Below, in pieces: positions 35,103 through 44,066 of a stretch of 64,000 nt of DNA. Source of the DNA: Rubrivivax sp. (GTDB lineage: Bacteria; Pseudomonadota; Gammaproteobacteria; Burkholderiales; Burkholderiaceae_C); contig JADJHR010000019.1 of NCBI GenBank assembly GCA_016707445.1, forward strand, positions 124,001-188,000. Direction: 5' to 3'. The notes below the pieces were generated by a model. That model ran no database searches, was not told where the DNA came from, and was given only the letters and a program-made list of their open reading frames with translations. Made by a program: the position numbers and the translations under genes. Within the stretch, counting starts at the first letter, position 1. Each line of letters begins with the position of its first letter.

Positions 35103-35775
35103 CTACTTCTGCACGTTGTTGCCGTCGCCAGGCTGCGGGTCGCACAAGGCTCTGAACAGGCGCTGGAACTGCGCCGCCTGTTTTAGTCGAGTCGACTCCG
35201 CCGCCTGGGCTCCACCATCTGCGTCAGGTGCGAGCCCAGGTCCTCGGGCGGGCAGGCGCAGGCGGCCGTGGCGCCAGGCCGGCGCGATCGACCGTGGCAC
35301 CGGCTTGGCGTGCAATGTGCAGCATCGCCGCGTTCTCGGACAGGGCGTGCACCATCAGCGTGTCGATGCCGCGGTTGCGGGCATGCAGGCAGGCGATTTC
35401 GAACAGCCGCGATGCCAGGCCTCGGCCGCGGCCTTGAGGCAGCACGGACACGCCGAACTCGGCCGCCCTTGTGGTGCCGTCGTTGCCGAGCAGAGCCAGG
35501 TGGGCCATCGCCACCAGTTCGAGTCGGCGATTGAAGATGCCGAACAACTCGTCGCGGTCGAAGTCAAGTTGATCGACATAGCGGCCGATGTGGGCGTCGT
35601 TGGCAGCGTAGCCGAAGCGCAGGTAGCGGTCCGGCTCGTTGAGTGACAGCAGGTGTGCCAGCACGCGTGGGCGCTGGCGAGGCCCGAGCGAGCGGATCGG
35701 AAACCATCGGAACGCAGGGCTGGCCGGCCTGGCCTTCGGATCGCTGCCGGACTGCCCGGGGATCTGGATCGACAT
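35103..35775 (-). pseudogene. GNAT-family acetyltransferase with a scrambled 3' end
   Basis: From the ATG at 35775, which has a GGAGG ribosome binding site, the open frame runs to 35224 and encodes a GNAT domain (LLSLNEPDRYLRFGYAAND, VLPQGRGRGLASRLFEIA as acetyl-CoA loop, ALSENAAMLHIARQAGATV). Beyond about 35280 the frame drifts: HGRLRLP, then PPEDLGSHLTQMVE in a third frame, then LKQAAQFQRLFRALCDPQPG back in the second, ending at 35103. These pieces read together as one continuous family-like C-terminus. Three frame changes in under 200 bases point to several small indels. The acetyltransferase core may still fold; substrate unknown. Confidence 0.7.
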
Positions 35776-36146
35776 GTTGACCTCCGCGGTCGTGGAAATG
35801 AGAGCCATGGTAGCGGTTAGATCTAGGGTTTACCCTCAAACCACACTCAACGCGAGTTCAGGCCTTCATCCTCATCCTCGAATGTCCGGTATAGAATCTT
35901 CGGCTCCCCTGAAATCGGCGAGGGGACAGTGCCCATGCCCGGCCCTGCAACGTCAATCCCTTGCGCCAAGCGCTCGTGGCGGACGGGGCGACAAGGCCAG
36001 CCAGGATCACCGCCCGAGAGGCTGCAAACGACAAGCAGCACCGAAGGCAGGTCCTGAGCCCCAGGCAAGGGCAACCGGACATCAGCCGAATTTGCCGTTG
36101 TGCCGCCAGCCCCGGGCTGGTTGCCACGGCGCCTCGAAAGACCCTC
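35776..36146 (+). promoter_or_regulatory. Promoter and long leader of rplM-rpsI
   Basis: No gene is supported in these 371 bases. TATAGAAT at 35890-35897 is the best -10 candidate, though no convincing -35 was found. The predicted transcript would start near 35903 with a hairpin (TCCCCT 35905-35910, AGGGGA 35921-35926), and another strong stem lies near the gene (CCAGCC 36106-36111, GGCTGG 36115-36120). In E. coli the rplM-rpsI operon is controlled by L13 acting on its leader; a similar control here is inference. Confidence 0.5.
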
Positions 36147-36575
36147 ATGAAGACCTTCAGCGCCAAGCCGGCCGAAGTGAAGCACGAGTGGTTTGTGATT
36201 GACGCCACCGACAAGGTGCTCGGACGTGTTGCCAGCGAAGTGGCACTCCGTTTGCGCGGCAAGCACAAGGCCATTTACACGCCTCACGTCGACACCGGCG
36301 ATTTCATCGTCATCGTCAACGCCGACAAGATCCGCGTCACCGGCTCCAAGGCCACCGACAAGATCTACTACCGCCACTCCGGCTATCCCGGCGGCATCTA
36401 CGCCACGCCCTTCAAGGACATGCAGGCCCGGCATCCCGGCCGCGCGCTCGAGAAGGCGGTCAAGGGCATGCTGCCCAAGGGCCCGCTGGGCTACGCGATG
36501 ATCAAGAAGCTGAAGGTGTACGCCGGTGCCTCGCACCCGCACACCGCCCAGCAGCCCAAGGTTCTGGAACTGTAA
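36147..36575 (+). CDS. rplM: 50S ribosomal protein L13
   Basis: The 142-residue protein is an early assembly protein of the large subunit. The start MKTFSAKPAEVKHEWFVIDA and the motifs LGRVASEVALRLRGKHKAIY, YRHSGYPGGIY and ALEKAVKGMLPKGPLGYAMI are typical. The ATG at 36147 is fixed by the family N-terminus; a longer open reading upstream is leader. It is followed nine bases later by rpsI, the standard operon. Confidence 0.98.
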   Translation: MKTFSAKPAEVKHEWFVIDATDKVLGRVASEVALRLRGKHKAIYTPHVDTGDFIVIVNADKIRVTGSKATDKIYYRHSGYPGGIYATPFKDMQARHPGRALEKAVKGMLPKGPLGYAMIKKLKVYAGASHPHTAQQPKVLEL

Positions 36576-36584
36576 GGAGCGGCG

Positions 36585-36977
36585 ATGATCGGACAGTGGA
36601 ATTACGGCACCGGCCGTCGCAAGTCTTCGGTGGCCCGTGTCTTCATCAAGAAGGGCAACGGCCAGATCCTCGTCAACGGCAAGTCGATCGAGGACTACTT
36701 CGGCCGCCAGACGTCGATCATGATCGTCAAGCAACCGCTGATGCTGACGGCCAACGAAGCGGCCTTCGACATCAAGGTCAACGTGCATGGCGGCGGTGAA
36801 TCCGGCCAGGCCGGCGCGGTCCGGCATGGCATCACGCGTGCCCTGATCGACTACGACGTGGCACTCAAGGGCGACCTCAGTCGTGCGGGCTTCGTGACGC
36901 GCGATGCTCGCGAGGTCGAGCGCAAGAAGGTCGGCTTGCACGGCGCGCGTCGGCGGAAGCAGTTCAGCAAGCGGTGA
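36585..36977 (+). CDS. rpsI: 30S ribosomal protein S9
   Basis: The 130-residue protein belongs to the small-subunit head, and its C-terminal tail reaches the P-site tRNA. It shows YGTGRRKSSVARVFIKKGNG, GGGESGQAGAVRHGITRALI and the conserved ending GARRRKQFSKR. GGAG precedes its start closely. It is cotranscribed with rplM. Confidence 0.98.
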   Translation: MIGQWNYGTGRRKSSVARVFIKKGNGQILVNGKSIEDYFGRQTSIMIVKQPLMLTANEAAFDIKVNVHGGGESGQAGAVRHGITRALIDYDVALKGDLSRAGFVTRDAREVERKKVGLHGARRRKQFSKR

Positions 36978-37044
36978 TGGCGCAAGGGGTCGGCGCTGCG
37001 GGTGGACACTGCCCGCAGTGTCCGACGCGGCACTGAAAGGCCCG

Positions 37045-37752
37045 ATGCGCTGGAAGTTGCTGCGTCGCCGGTTGTCCGTGAGCGCGCCGCGCATGATCGT
37101 GCGCAGCCACCTGCCGTGGCCGCTGCGTTGGGCTTTCGTCGCCCTGGTGCTCGGCTTTTCGGCAGCCCTGGCGTTGTGGGCCTTCGAATTCGGCAAGGAG
37201 ATCGCCGGGCTCGACCGGCGTTCGCGTACCGAGCTTGCCGAGTTGCGCGCCCAGGTGATGAACCTGCGTGACCAGAACGGGCGCTTTCGTGCGGTGGCCG
37301 ACACGGCCGACAGCCTGGTCAAGACCGAACGGGCCGCACAGGAACGACTGGCGCAGCAGGTGCGCCAGCTCGAGGCCGACAAGCTGGCACTGCAGGCGGA
37401 TCTGGGATTCTTCGAAGACCTGCTTCCGATGGCCGGTGAAGGTCTGCAGATCCGCGGCCTGCAGGCCGACGCCCGCAGCTCACCTGGGCAGCTTCACTAC
37501 CAGTTGCTTCTGATGCAGGCAGGCCGCAATCCGTCCGAATTCACTGGACGCTATGACCTGCTGCTTGGTGGCTTGCTTGACAGCCGGCCCTGGAGTCTCT
37601 TGATGCCGGGCGGCAAGCCCTTGCAGATGCGTCAGTACGCCCGCCTGGAAGGCAACGTGGACCTGCCCCCCGGGGTCGTGCTAAAAACGGTGCAGGCCAG
37701 GGTCTACGACAACAAGGGAGTGTTGCTGACCAACCAGACCGCCAAGCTCTGA
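37045..37752 (+). CDS. DUF6776 family coiled-coil membrane protein
   Basis: The 235-residue protein has a single membrane helix (about residues 25-45, LPWPLRWAFVALVLGFSAAL), a coiled coil (about 55-120, LAELRAQVMNLRDQNGRFRA and ERLAQQVRQLEADKLALQAD) and a C-terminal beta-rich domain (LQIRGLQADARSSPGQLHYQ to DNKGVLLTNQTAKL). The topology is that of a bitopic protein with a periplasmic part. It precedes bactofilin by 68 bases, an order often seen in Burkholderiales, suggesting a link with cell-shape scaffolds. Function is unknown. Confidence 0.78.
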   Translation: MRWKLLRRRLSVSAPRMIVRSHLPWPLRWAFVALVLGFSAALALWAFEFGKEIAGLDRRSRTELAELRAQVMNLRDQNGRFRAVADTADSLVKTERAAQERLAQQVRQLEADKLALQADLGFFEDLLPMAGEGLQIRGLQADARSSPGQLHYQLLLMQAGRNPSEFTGRYDLLLGGLLDSRPWSLLMPGGKPLQMRQYARLEGNVDLPPGVVLKTVQARVYDNKGVLLTNQTAKL

Positions 37753-37820
37753 TCGTTCGCACGACGCACGCACGATCGCGCATTGACGGCCCTACAGCAT
37801 CCTCTTGGAGACATGCGCAC

Positions 37821-38216
37821 ATGTGGTTTGCCAAACGAAAGGCACTGCCGATCCGCAGCCTGATCGGCGAAGGCGCCGTTCTGCACGGCAACCTGAGCTT
37901 TGCCGATGGGCTTCGCATCGATGGCGAGGTTCATGGCAACGTGATCGCCACCACGCCGACCAGCCTACTGGTGATCAGCGAGAAAGCCCGCGTGCTTGGC
38001 GAGGTGAAGGGTGGGCATGTGATCATCAATGGCGAAGTCAGGGGCCCGGTGCATGCCAGTGACTTGCTCGAATTGCAACCCAAGGCACAGGTTTCAGGCA
38101 ACGTGCGCTACGAGTTGCTGGAGATGCACCAAGGCGCCATGATCGATGGTGAATTGCGCCCCTTGAAGATGACCGATAAGCCCGCATTGATCCTGGCAGC
38201 GTCGAACGATGCTTGA
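37821..38216 (+). CDS. Bactofilin
   Basis: The 131-residue protein is a polymer-forming cytoskeletal protein with a right-handed beta-helix. The core shows GEGAVLHGNLSFADGLRIDG, VHGNVIATTPTSLLVISEKA and VSGNVRYELLEMHQGAMIDG, with the short disordered ends typical of bactofilins. Such filaments anchor cell-wall enzymes or chromosome-segregation factors at the membrane. An M23 endopeptidase gene lies three genes downstream; these two families are linked in several bacteria, but here they are on opposite strands. Confidence 0.92.
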   Translation: MWFAKRKALPIRSLIGEGAVLHGNLSFADGLRIDGEVHGNVIATTPTSLLVISEKARVLGEVKGGHVIINGEVRGPVHASDLLELQPKAQVSGNVRYELLEMHQGAMIDGELRPLKMTDKPALILAASNDA

Positions 38217-38270
38217 GCGTCGCCACCAGCTGCATTCACCCATCCTGACGCCTGCCGAACCGGAGTACGC

Positions 38271-38645
38271 ATGAACGCCCTAGCTGAAGCCCTGCCCATC
38301 ACGAACGACGAACCTCCTGCGCCGCTGAACTTCACCGACAGCGCGGCTGCCAAGGTGGCTGATCTGGTGGCCGAAGAGGGCAACCCCGAGCTGAAGCTGC
38401 GCGTCTTCGTGCAGGGCGGCGGCTGCTCCGGTTTCCAGTACGGTTTCACCTTCGACGAGGTCGTGAACGACGACGACACGCAGATGTCGAAGAACGGCGT
38501 CACCTTGCTCATCGACGCGATGAGCCTGCAGTACCTGGCCGGTGCCGAGATCGACTACAAGGACGATCTGCAGGGTGCGCAGTTCGTGATCAAGAATCCG
38601 AACGCCGGGACCACCTGCGGTTGCGGATCCTCGTTCTCGGCCTGA
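38271..38645 (+). CDS. erpA: Iron-sulfur cluster insertion protein ErpA
   Basis: The 124-residue A-type carrier delivers iron-sulfur clusters to apoproteins. The three conserved cysteines are present: one in VQGGGCSGFQYGF and two in AGTTCGCGSSFSA. The acidic N-terminal extension and LNFTDSAAAKVADLVAEEGN match the ErpA rather than the IscA subgroup. It converges on anmK. Confidence 0.95.
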   Translation: MNALAEALPITNDEPPAPLNFTDSAAAKVADLVAEEGNPELKLRVFVQGGGCSGFQYGFTFDEVVNDDDTQMSKNGVTLLIDAMSLQYLAGAEIDYKDDLQGAQFVIKNPNAGTTCGCGSSFSA

Positions 38646-38666
38646 GGACCGAACTCAGGTTCGCCG

Positions 38667-39797
38667 TCAAGGCGGCGGGGCGGCGTAGACCGCCCCCAGC
38701 ACGCGCGCTGCCCGCGCCCCGGTGACGCCCGGCAGGCTGGCAGGCCGCCCTTGCAGGCGGCACGCGGCCAGCCAGGCAAAGGCCAGCGCCTCCACCTGAT
38801 CGGCAGGAATGCCGATCGTCTGGGTGGTGTCGACATCGATCGTCGGCAACAGCGCACCCCATCGACGCATCAGGTGGTCGTTGAACGCACCGCCACCGCA
38901 AACCAGCAGCCGCCGAACCGAGGGCAGGTGCCGCTGCAGTGCGTCTGCGGTTGTGCGGGCGGTCAGTTCGGCCAGGGTGGCCATCACGTCCGCCGGGCCG
39001 TGCGACAATGTTGACAGTGTCGCCAGATGATGGTCAAGCCAGGCGGCGTGGAACTGGTCCCGGCCCGTGCTCTTGGGCGGTGCGGCAGCAAAGAAAGGTT
39101 CCGCCATCATCCGCTGCAACAATTCAGAGTCGACCTGGCCCGATGCCGCGATGGCGCCCGATGCATCGTAGGGCTGACCCTGGGTGCGTCGACACCACAG
39201 GTCCATCAGAAGATTGCCCGGCCCGGTGTCGAACCCGCCGACCGGGCCCAATGCCGGCAGCAGCGTGAGGTTGGCGATGCCGCCGACATTGAGCACGGCG
39301 GCGTCCTGGCCGGCATTTCCCAGGCAGGCTGCATGAAAGGCCGGCACCAGGGGGGCGCCCTGGCCACCGGCGGCGAGGTCGGCTGATCGGAAATCACACA
39401 CCGTGCTGATGCCGGTCAGTTCGGCCAGCAGAGCGCCATTGACCAGTTGCACGGTATAGCCAGGTCCACTGAAGGCCTGCGGCCGATGACGCACCGTCTG
39501 CCCATGGGCGCCGATGGCAGCCACCGCGTCCGGTCTGCAATCGGCCAATGCCAGCAGCTGCGTCACCACATCGGCGTAGGTCTGCATCAATCGATTGGCC
39601 GCCAGCGCGGCACGATGCAGCTCGTCGTTGCCTGAAGTGTTGAGCGCCAGCAGCTCGGCGGCCTGATCGGGTGCGAAACCCCGGTGCGCATGTGCCAGCA
39701 CGCCCACCGGGCGCAGCGTGAGGTCGTCGAACTCGGCCAGCACGCCATCCACCCCGTCGAGCGAGGTGCCGGACATGAGTCCGGCCAGCAGGCTCAC
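38667..39797 (-). CDS. anmK: Anhydro-N-acetylmuramic acid kinase
   Basis: The 376-residue enzyme recycles peptidoglycan by hydrolysing and phosphorylating 1,6-anhydro-MurNAc to MurNAc-6-phosphate. The N-terminal GLMSGTSLDGVDGVLAEFDD phosphate-binding loop, AIGAHGQTVRHRP, LNVGGIANLTLLP and FDTGPGNLLMD are diagnostic. It starts 19 bases after the M23 peptidase gene and is probably cotranscribed with it, joining cell-wall cutting and recycling. Confidence 0.95.
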   Translation of the reverse strand: MSLLAGLMSGTSLDGVDGVLAEFDDLTLRPVGVLAHAHRGFAPDQAAELLALNTSGNDELHRAALAANRLMQTYADVVTQLLALADCRPDAVAAIGAHGQTVRHRPQAFSGPGYTVQLVNGALLAELTGISTVCDFRSADLAAGGQGAPLVPAFHAACLGNAGQDAAVLNVGGIANLTLLPALGPVGGFDTGPGNLLMDLWCRRTQGQPYDASGAIAASGQVDSELLQRMMAEPFFAAAPPKSTGRDQFHAAWLDHHLATLSTLSHGPADVMATLAELTARTTADALQRHLPSVRRLLVCGGGAFNDHLMRRWGALLPTIDVDTTQTIGIPADQVEALAFAWLAACRLQGRPASLPGVTGARAARVLGAVYAAPPP

Positions 39798-39816
39798 GCA
39801 GGCAGCCGCAGGGCGG

Positions 39817-41187
39817 TCATTCGAAGCCGGCGCGGCCCGGGTTGACGCTGGCCGCCAGCTTCAGCTGCAGCTGCACCGCCTGCGCGGTCTGGCCGAAACG
39901 GCTTCGATCTGCGCCGTCAAGCGCAACGGTCTCCGCGGTCTTGGCAAACTTCAGCGGATCCTGGTAATGGCCGTCGACACGGAACTCAAAGTGCAGGTGC
40001 GGGCCGGTAGCCCAGCCCGTGGCACCTACGGCGCCGATGTTCTCGCCTTGTTCGACGGTCTCCCCCTTGTGCACGTCGATGCGGCTCAGGTGGGCGTACA
40101 GGGTGCTGCGATTGCCGCCATGCTGGATCTCGATCACGTTGCCGTAACCGTTCTGGCGGCCAGCGAACTTGACGACGCCGTCACCGATTGTCCGCACCGC
40201 AGTGCCGGTGGGTGCCGCGTAGTCGACACCCAGGTGCGCACGCCAAGTCTTGAGCAAGGGGTGGAAGCGCATCGCAAAGCCCGAGGTCACGCGCGAGAAC
40301 TCGAGCGGGCTGGCCAAAAAGGCATGGCGACGGCTGGCACCATCGAGCCCGAAATAGGATCCACGGTGCTGGTTGTCGACGAACCAGACCGCTTGGTGAG
40401 GCTTGCCGGCGTTGACGAACTCGGCTGCCAGCACACGGCCTGTGCCTTCGTTCCAGGGCACCGTCTCGCCATCGGCGCTGAGCGATTCGTAGACCACCGA
40501 AAACGTGTCACCCTTGCGCAGTTCACGATGAAAATCGATGTCAGTCGAAAAGATCTCGGCCAGCTGAATCGCCACCGCATCGGGCAATCCGGCTTCGTCG
40601 GTAGCGGCGAACAGGCTGCTGCGAATGCTGCCGCTGCCCAGGCGGACGCCGGCCACCAGTTCAGCGACTTCACTGCTTGAGCGCCATTGCCCGTCGACCT
40701 TGTCGAGCGTCAGGCGCGTGAAATGGGTCTGGCGCTGTTCCGATTTTTCAGCCGGGTAGCGCGCCACCAGCTGCGTCAGCCGACCCAGCTCGTCGGTGCT
40801 GGCCTGCACCACCTTGCCGCCGCGGCCCTGGACCAGTCGGCGCGCCAGTTCGTCCTGGCGCATGAAGGCGGCCGCCCCGGCGTCGACGATGCCCAGGCGT
40901 TGCAGCAACGATTGAACGCTGTCGGTGCCACGACTGATGGTGCTGCGCCGTAGGTCCAGTCGCTGCACCGACAACGCGTCGAGCTGCGGCTGCAGCCCTT
41001 CAAGGCGAACTTCTTCACTCAGGTTGCGGATCGGCAGCTGGGCCGCATCGGGCATCATCGGCGCGATGCCGAATGCCGTGACGGCATATCCGCCCAGGGC
41101 TGTGGCGGCGACGACGACGATGCGGCGGCGATGGCGCGCCACAAATCGGGTCAGCTGCGCGCGCGGGAGTGCGCCAATTCGAATCAA
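39817..41187 (-). CDS. M23-family peptidoglycan endopeptidase
   Basis: The 456-residue protein has a short cytoplasmic N-terminus, one membrane helix (about residues 24-45), a long helical and OapA/LysM-like middle region, and a C-terminal M23 domain (about 320-430). Zinc ligands appear in WRAHLGVDYAAPTGTAVRTI (His and Asp) and the HLHFEF motif. It cleaves cross-links in peptidoglycan, most likely DD-cross-links, to let the wall grow. The position between anmK and divergent tyrS is typical for Betaproteobacteria. Confidence 0.93.
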   Translation of the reverse strand: MIRIGALPRAQLTRFVARHRRRIVVVAATALGGYAVTAFGIAPMMPDAAQLPIRNLSEEVRLEGLQPQLDALSVQRLDLRRSTISRGTDSVQSLLQRLGIVDAGAAAFMRQDELARRLVQGRGGKVVQASTDELGRLTQLVARYPAEKSEQRQTHFTRLTLDKVDGQWRSSSEVAELVAGVRLGSGSIRSSLFAATDEAGLPDAVAIQLAEIFSTDIDFHRELRKGDTFSVVYESLSADGETVPWNEGTGRVLAAEFVNAGKPHQAVWFVDNQHRGSYFGLDGASRRHAFLASPLEFSRVTSGFAMRFHPLLKTWRAHLGVDYAAPTGTAVRTIGDGVVKFAGRQNGYGNVIEIQHGGNRSTLYAHLSRIDVHKGETVEQGENIGAVGATGWATGPHLHFEFRVDGHYQDPLKFAKTAETVALDGADRSRFGQTAQAVQLQLKLAASVNPGRAGFE

Positions 41188-41394
41188 GGATGGTCTTCCG
41201 AAGCGGGGCTACGGTCACCGGGCATGCTGACAGCGCCGAAGTGGGTTTCGGGAGGGCGGTCAAAACACGGCAGCCCACTAGAATCCGAGGTTCACCAGGC
41301 ACTGCCTGCCTCGTCGCACGGATCGGCGGAGTATAGCCAGGGTCCCAGCGCCTCGACTACCGCGAATCCCCCACATTTTCCGATCGCGATTGCC

Positions 41395-42636
41395 ATGTCT
41401 CGAGCCTCCACCGCCGCCGCGCCCCATCCGATCACCGACCGCGTCCGGCAGGCGATGAGCGTGACGCTGCGTCACTGCGAAGAACTGCTGCCAGAGGCCG
41501 ACTGGTTGTTCAAACTGGCGAGATCTGAGGCGACCACGACGCCCCTGCGCATCAAGCTGGGCCTGGACCCGACGGCGCCCGACATCCACATCGGCCATAC
41601 CGTGGTGCTCGACAAGCTGCGCCAGCTGCAGGACCTGGGGCACACGGTGATATTCCTCATCGGCGACTTCACCTCGATGATCGGCGACCCCTCGGGCCGC
41701 AACACCACGCGGCCGCCGCTGACGCGCGAGCAGATCGAGGCCAACGCGAAGACCTACTACGCGCAGGCCAGCCTGGTGCTCGACCCCGAGCACACCGAGA
41801 TCCGCTACAACAGCGAGTGGAGCGACGCGCTGGGCGCGCGCGGCATGATTCAGCTGGCTGCCAAGCACACGCTGGCGCGCATGCTCGAACGCGATGATTT
41901 CACCAAGCGCTTCAGGGCCGGCAGCCCGATCAGCATCCACGAGCTGCTGTATCCGTTGATGCAGGGCTACGACTCGGTGGCGCTGAAAAGCGACCTCGAG
42001 CTCGGTGGCACCGACCAGAAGTTCAACCTGCTCGTCGGTCGGGCGCTGCAACAGGAGTATGGCCAGGAGCCGCAGTGCATCCTGACCATGCCCTTGCTCG
42101 AAGGCCTGGATGGCGTCGAGAAGATGTCCAAGAGCAAGGGCAACTACATCGGCATCACCGAGCCCGCGAACGACATGTTCGCCAAGCTGCTTTCGATCAG
42201 CGACGAGCTGATGTGGAAGTACTTCCGCCTGCTGTCCCATCGGCCCGAAGCCGAGATCGCCACGCTGAAAGCCGAGGTCGGCGGTGGCCGCAATCCCAAG
42301 GACGCCAAGGTGCAGCTGGCCAAGGAGATCACCGCGCGCTTTCACAGCGCGGCGGCGGCGGCTGCGGCCCATGATGACTTTCAGCGCCGCGCCGCTGGTG
42401 GCGTGCCCGACCAGATTGCCGAGATCTCCGCTGCCGGCGCACCGCTGGCCATCGGCAACCTGTTGAAGCAGGCCGGACTGGTGCCTTCGACCAGTGAAGC
42501 CTTGCGGCTGATCGACCAGGGCGGCGTGCGCGTGGACGGCAGCGTGGTCTCCGACAAGGGCCTGAAATTGCCTGCCGGTACCTACGTTGTACAGGTGGGC
42601 AAGCGCAAATTTGCGCGGGTGACCGTGTCGATCTGA
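41395..42636 (+). CDS. tyrS: Tyrosyl-tRNA synthetase
   Basis: The 413-residue class I synthetase charges tRNA-Tyr. It has the HIGH motif (DPTAPDIHIGHTVVLDKLRQ), the KMSKS motif (GVEKMSKSKGNYIG), and a C-terminal S4 RNA-binding domain (about 350-413, STSEALRLIDQGGVRVDGSV). This is the TyrRS type common in Betaproteobacteria. The ATG at 41395 is preferred because the upstream reading overlaps the divergent peptidase promoter. The CDF transporter gene follows after six bases. Confidence 0.96.
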   Translation: MSRASTAAAPHPITDRVRQAMSVTLRHCEELLPEADWLFKLARSEATTTPLRIKLGLDPTAPDIHIGHTVVLDKLRQLQDLGHTVIFLIGDFTSMIGDPSGRNTTRPPLTREQIEANAKTYYAQASLVLDPEHTEIRYNSEWSDALGARGMIQLAAKHTLARMLERDDFTKRFRAGSPISIHELLYPLMQGYDSVALKSDLELGGTDQKFNLLVGRALQQEYGQEPQCILTMPLLEGLDGVEKMSKSKGNYIGITEPANDMFAKLLSISDELMWKYFRLLSHRPEAEIATLKAEVGGGRNPKDAKVQLAKEITARFHSAAAAAAAHDDFQRRAAGGVPDQIAEISAAGAPLAIGNLLKQAGLVPSTSEALRLIDQGGVRVDGSVVSDKGLKLPAGTYVVQVGKRKFARVTVSI

Positions 42637-42642
42637 CGCCGC

Positions 42643-43533
42643 GTGCAGGTCAGAAGCTACCTCAAGCTTTCGGTGGTGGTGGCGCTGGCCACCATCGCGC
42701 TGAAGACCGGTGCCTGGTGGGTCAGCGGCTCGGTCAGCTTGTTGTCGGATGCCCTGGAGTCTCTGGTCAACCTGGCCGGCGCGGTGTTCGCGCTGGCCAT
42801 GGTCACCATCGCCGAACGTCCGCCCGACGACGACCACCCCTACGGCCACCACAAGGCCGAGTATTTTTCCAGCGGTTTCGAGGGCGTGCTGATCTTCATT
42901 GCGGCACTGGCCATCGTCTGGGCTGCGGTGCAGCGCCTGCTGCATCCGCAGCCGCTCGACGCGGTGGGTCTGGGCATCGCGTTGTCGGTCTTCAGTTCGG
43001 TACTCAACGGGGCCCTGGCCTGGGCCATGCTGAAGAAGGCACGCAGCCACCGGTCGATGGCGCTGGAGGCCGATGCCCGCCACCTGTTCACCGACGTCTG
43101 GACGTCGGCCGGCGTGGTGGTTGGCCTGTTTGCGGTGATGGCCACCGGCTGGCTCTGGCTCGACCCGGTGGTGGCCATTGGTGTGGCGCTCAACATCCTG
43201 CGCGAGGGGGCGTCACTGGTGTGGCGCTCGACCGAGGGCCTGATGGACCGTGCCGTGGAGGCCGACGTGCGCGCCGAGATCGACCGCACGCTGGATGGCT
43301 TTCGCCACCATGCCATCCGTTTCGACCACGTCGTCACACGGCGTGCCGGGCAGCGGCGCTTCGTCGACCTGCATATGCACATGCCCGCGGCCTGGACCCT
43401 GGGCCGTGCGGCGGCCGTGCGTGCGTCGGTCGAGCAGGCGCTGATGAGCGCCGTGCCCGGCCTGCGCGCCAGCATCCAGCTCTTGCCGATGGACGTCGAA
43501 GCGCACTTCGATGATCTTCAGGATCCGATGTGA
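42643..43533 (+). CDS. Cation diffusion facilitator (CDF) family metal transporter
   Basis: The 296-residue protein has six membrane segments and a C-terminal cytosolic domain. The TM2 metal site reads SLLSDALESLVNLAG, with Glu and Asn where zinc-type YiiP has two Asp residues. TM5 has ADARHLFTDVWTSAG with the His-x3-Asp pair. This combination belongs to a subgroup with uncertain metal choice. It starts at a GTG. Its stop overlaps the dtd start, so it is inserted between tyrS and dtd as one coupled unit. Confidence 0.88.
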   Translation: MQVRSYLKLSVVVALATIALKTGAWWVSGSVSLLSDALESLVNLAGAVFALAMVTIAERPPDDDHPYGHHKAEYFSSGFEGVLIFIAALAIVWAAVQRLLHPQPLDAVGLGIALSVFSSVLNGALAWAMLKKARSHRSMALEADARHLFTDVWTSAGVVVGLFAVMATGWLWLDPVVAIGVALNILREGASLVWRSTEGLMDRAVEADVRAEIDRTLDGFRHHAIRFDHVVTRRAGQRRFVDLHMHMPAAWTLGRAAAVRASVEQALMSAVPGLRASIQLLPMDVEAHFDDLQDPM

Positions 43534-43970
43534 TCGCGCTGTTGCAGCGCGTGTCCGAAGCCCGGGTGGTGGTCGCCGGCGACACGGTCGGCCAGATCGG
43601 CCCGGGTCTGCTGATGCTGGTCTGTGCCGAACCGTCTGACGGCGAAGTCCAGGCGCTGCGATTGGTCGAGAAGGTGTTGAAGCTGCGAATCTTCGCCGAT
43701 GACGCCGGCAAGATGAACCTCAGCCTGCAGGATGTGGGCGGCGGGCTGCTGGTGGTTTCGCAGTTCACGCTGGCCGCCGATGTGTCGGGTGGCAACCGCC
43801 CGGGCTTCAGCGGCGCTGCACCGGCGGCGCAGGGCCGTGCACAGTACGAGGCCGTGCTGCGCCTGTCCCGCGAGCGCCACCCCGATGTTCAGTCGGGGGT
43901 CTTCGGCGCCGACATGAAGCTGCACCTGATCAATGACGGCCCGGTCACGATCCCGTTGCGGCTGAGCTGA
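43530..43970 (+). CDS. dtd: D-aminoacyl-tRNA deacylase
   Basis: The 146-residue homodimeric enzyme hydrolyses D-aminoacyl-tRNAs (and glycyl-tRNA-Ala) to keep D-residues out of protein. The active-site sequence SQFTLAADVSGGNRPGFSGA and the Gly-cisPro motif in LINDGPVTIPL are present. It starts with a GTG inside the stop codon of the CDF gene. Pairing with tyrS makes sense, because D-Tyr-tRNA is its classic substrate. Confidence 0.95.
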   Translation: MIALLQRVSEARVVVAGDTVGQIGPGLLMLVCAEPSDGEVQALRLVEKVLKLRIFADDAGKMNLSLQDVGGGLLVVSQFTLAADVSGGNRPGFSGAAPAAQGRAQYEAVLRLSRERHPDVQSGVFGADMKLHLINDGPVTIPLRLS

Positions 43971-44036
43971 GCAAGGTCATCCTCAGTCGGCCTTGCAGGC
44001 CGCGCCTTCGCAGAGCTCAGGCTCCTCCTGAGGCGA

Positions 44037-44060
44037 GAAACAGTGTGCAGGCACTGTTTC
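44037..44060. terminator. Hairpin between dtd and the Bug-protein gene, likely bidirectional terminator
   Basis: GAAACAGTG and CACTGTTTC form a perfect 9-bp stem around a 6-base loop in the 96-base gap between convergent genes. No long T-run follows, so termination strength is uncertain. Confidence 0.5.
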
Positions 44061-44066
44061 CTGTCC

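Noticed and set aside
35881..36146. Possible 4.5S or 6S RNA, or riboswitch, in the rplM leader
   Set aside because: The conserved SRP-RNA tip motif and known riboswitch cores were looked for by eye and not found; only simple hairpins are supported.
38650..38663. Short hairpin CGAAC-tcag-GTTCG between erpA and anmK as terminator
   Set aside because: The 5-bp stem is weak and lacks a T-run, so it was not listed as a feature.
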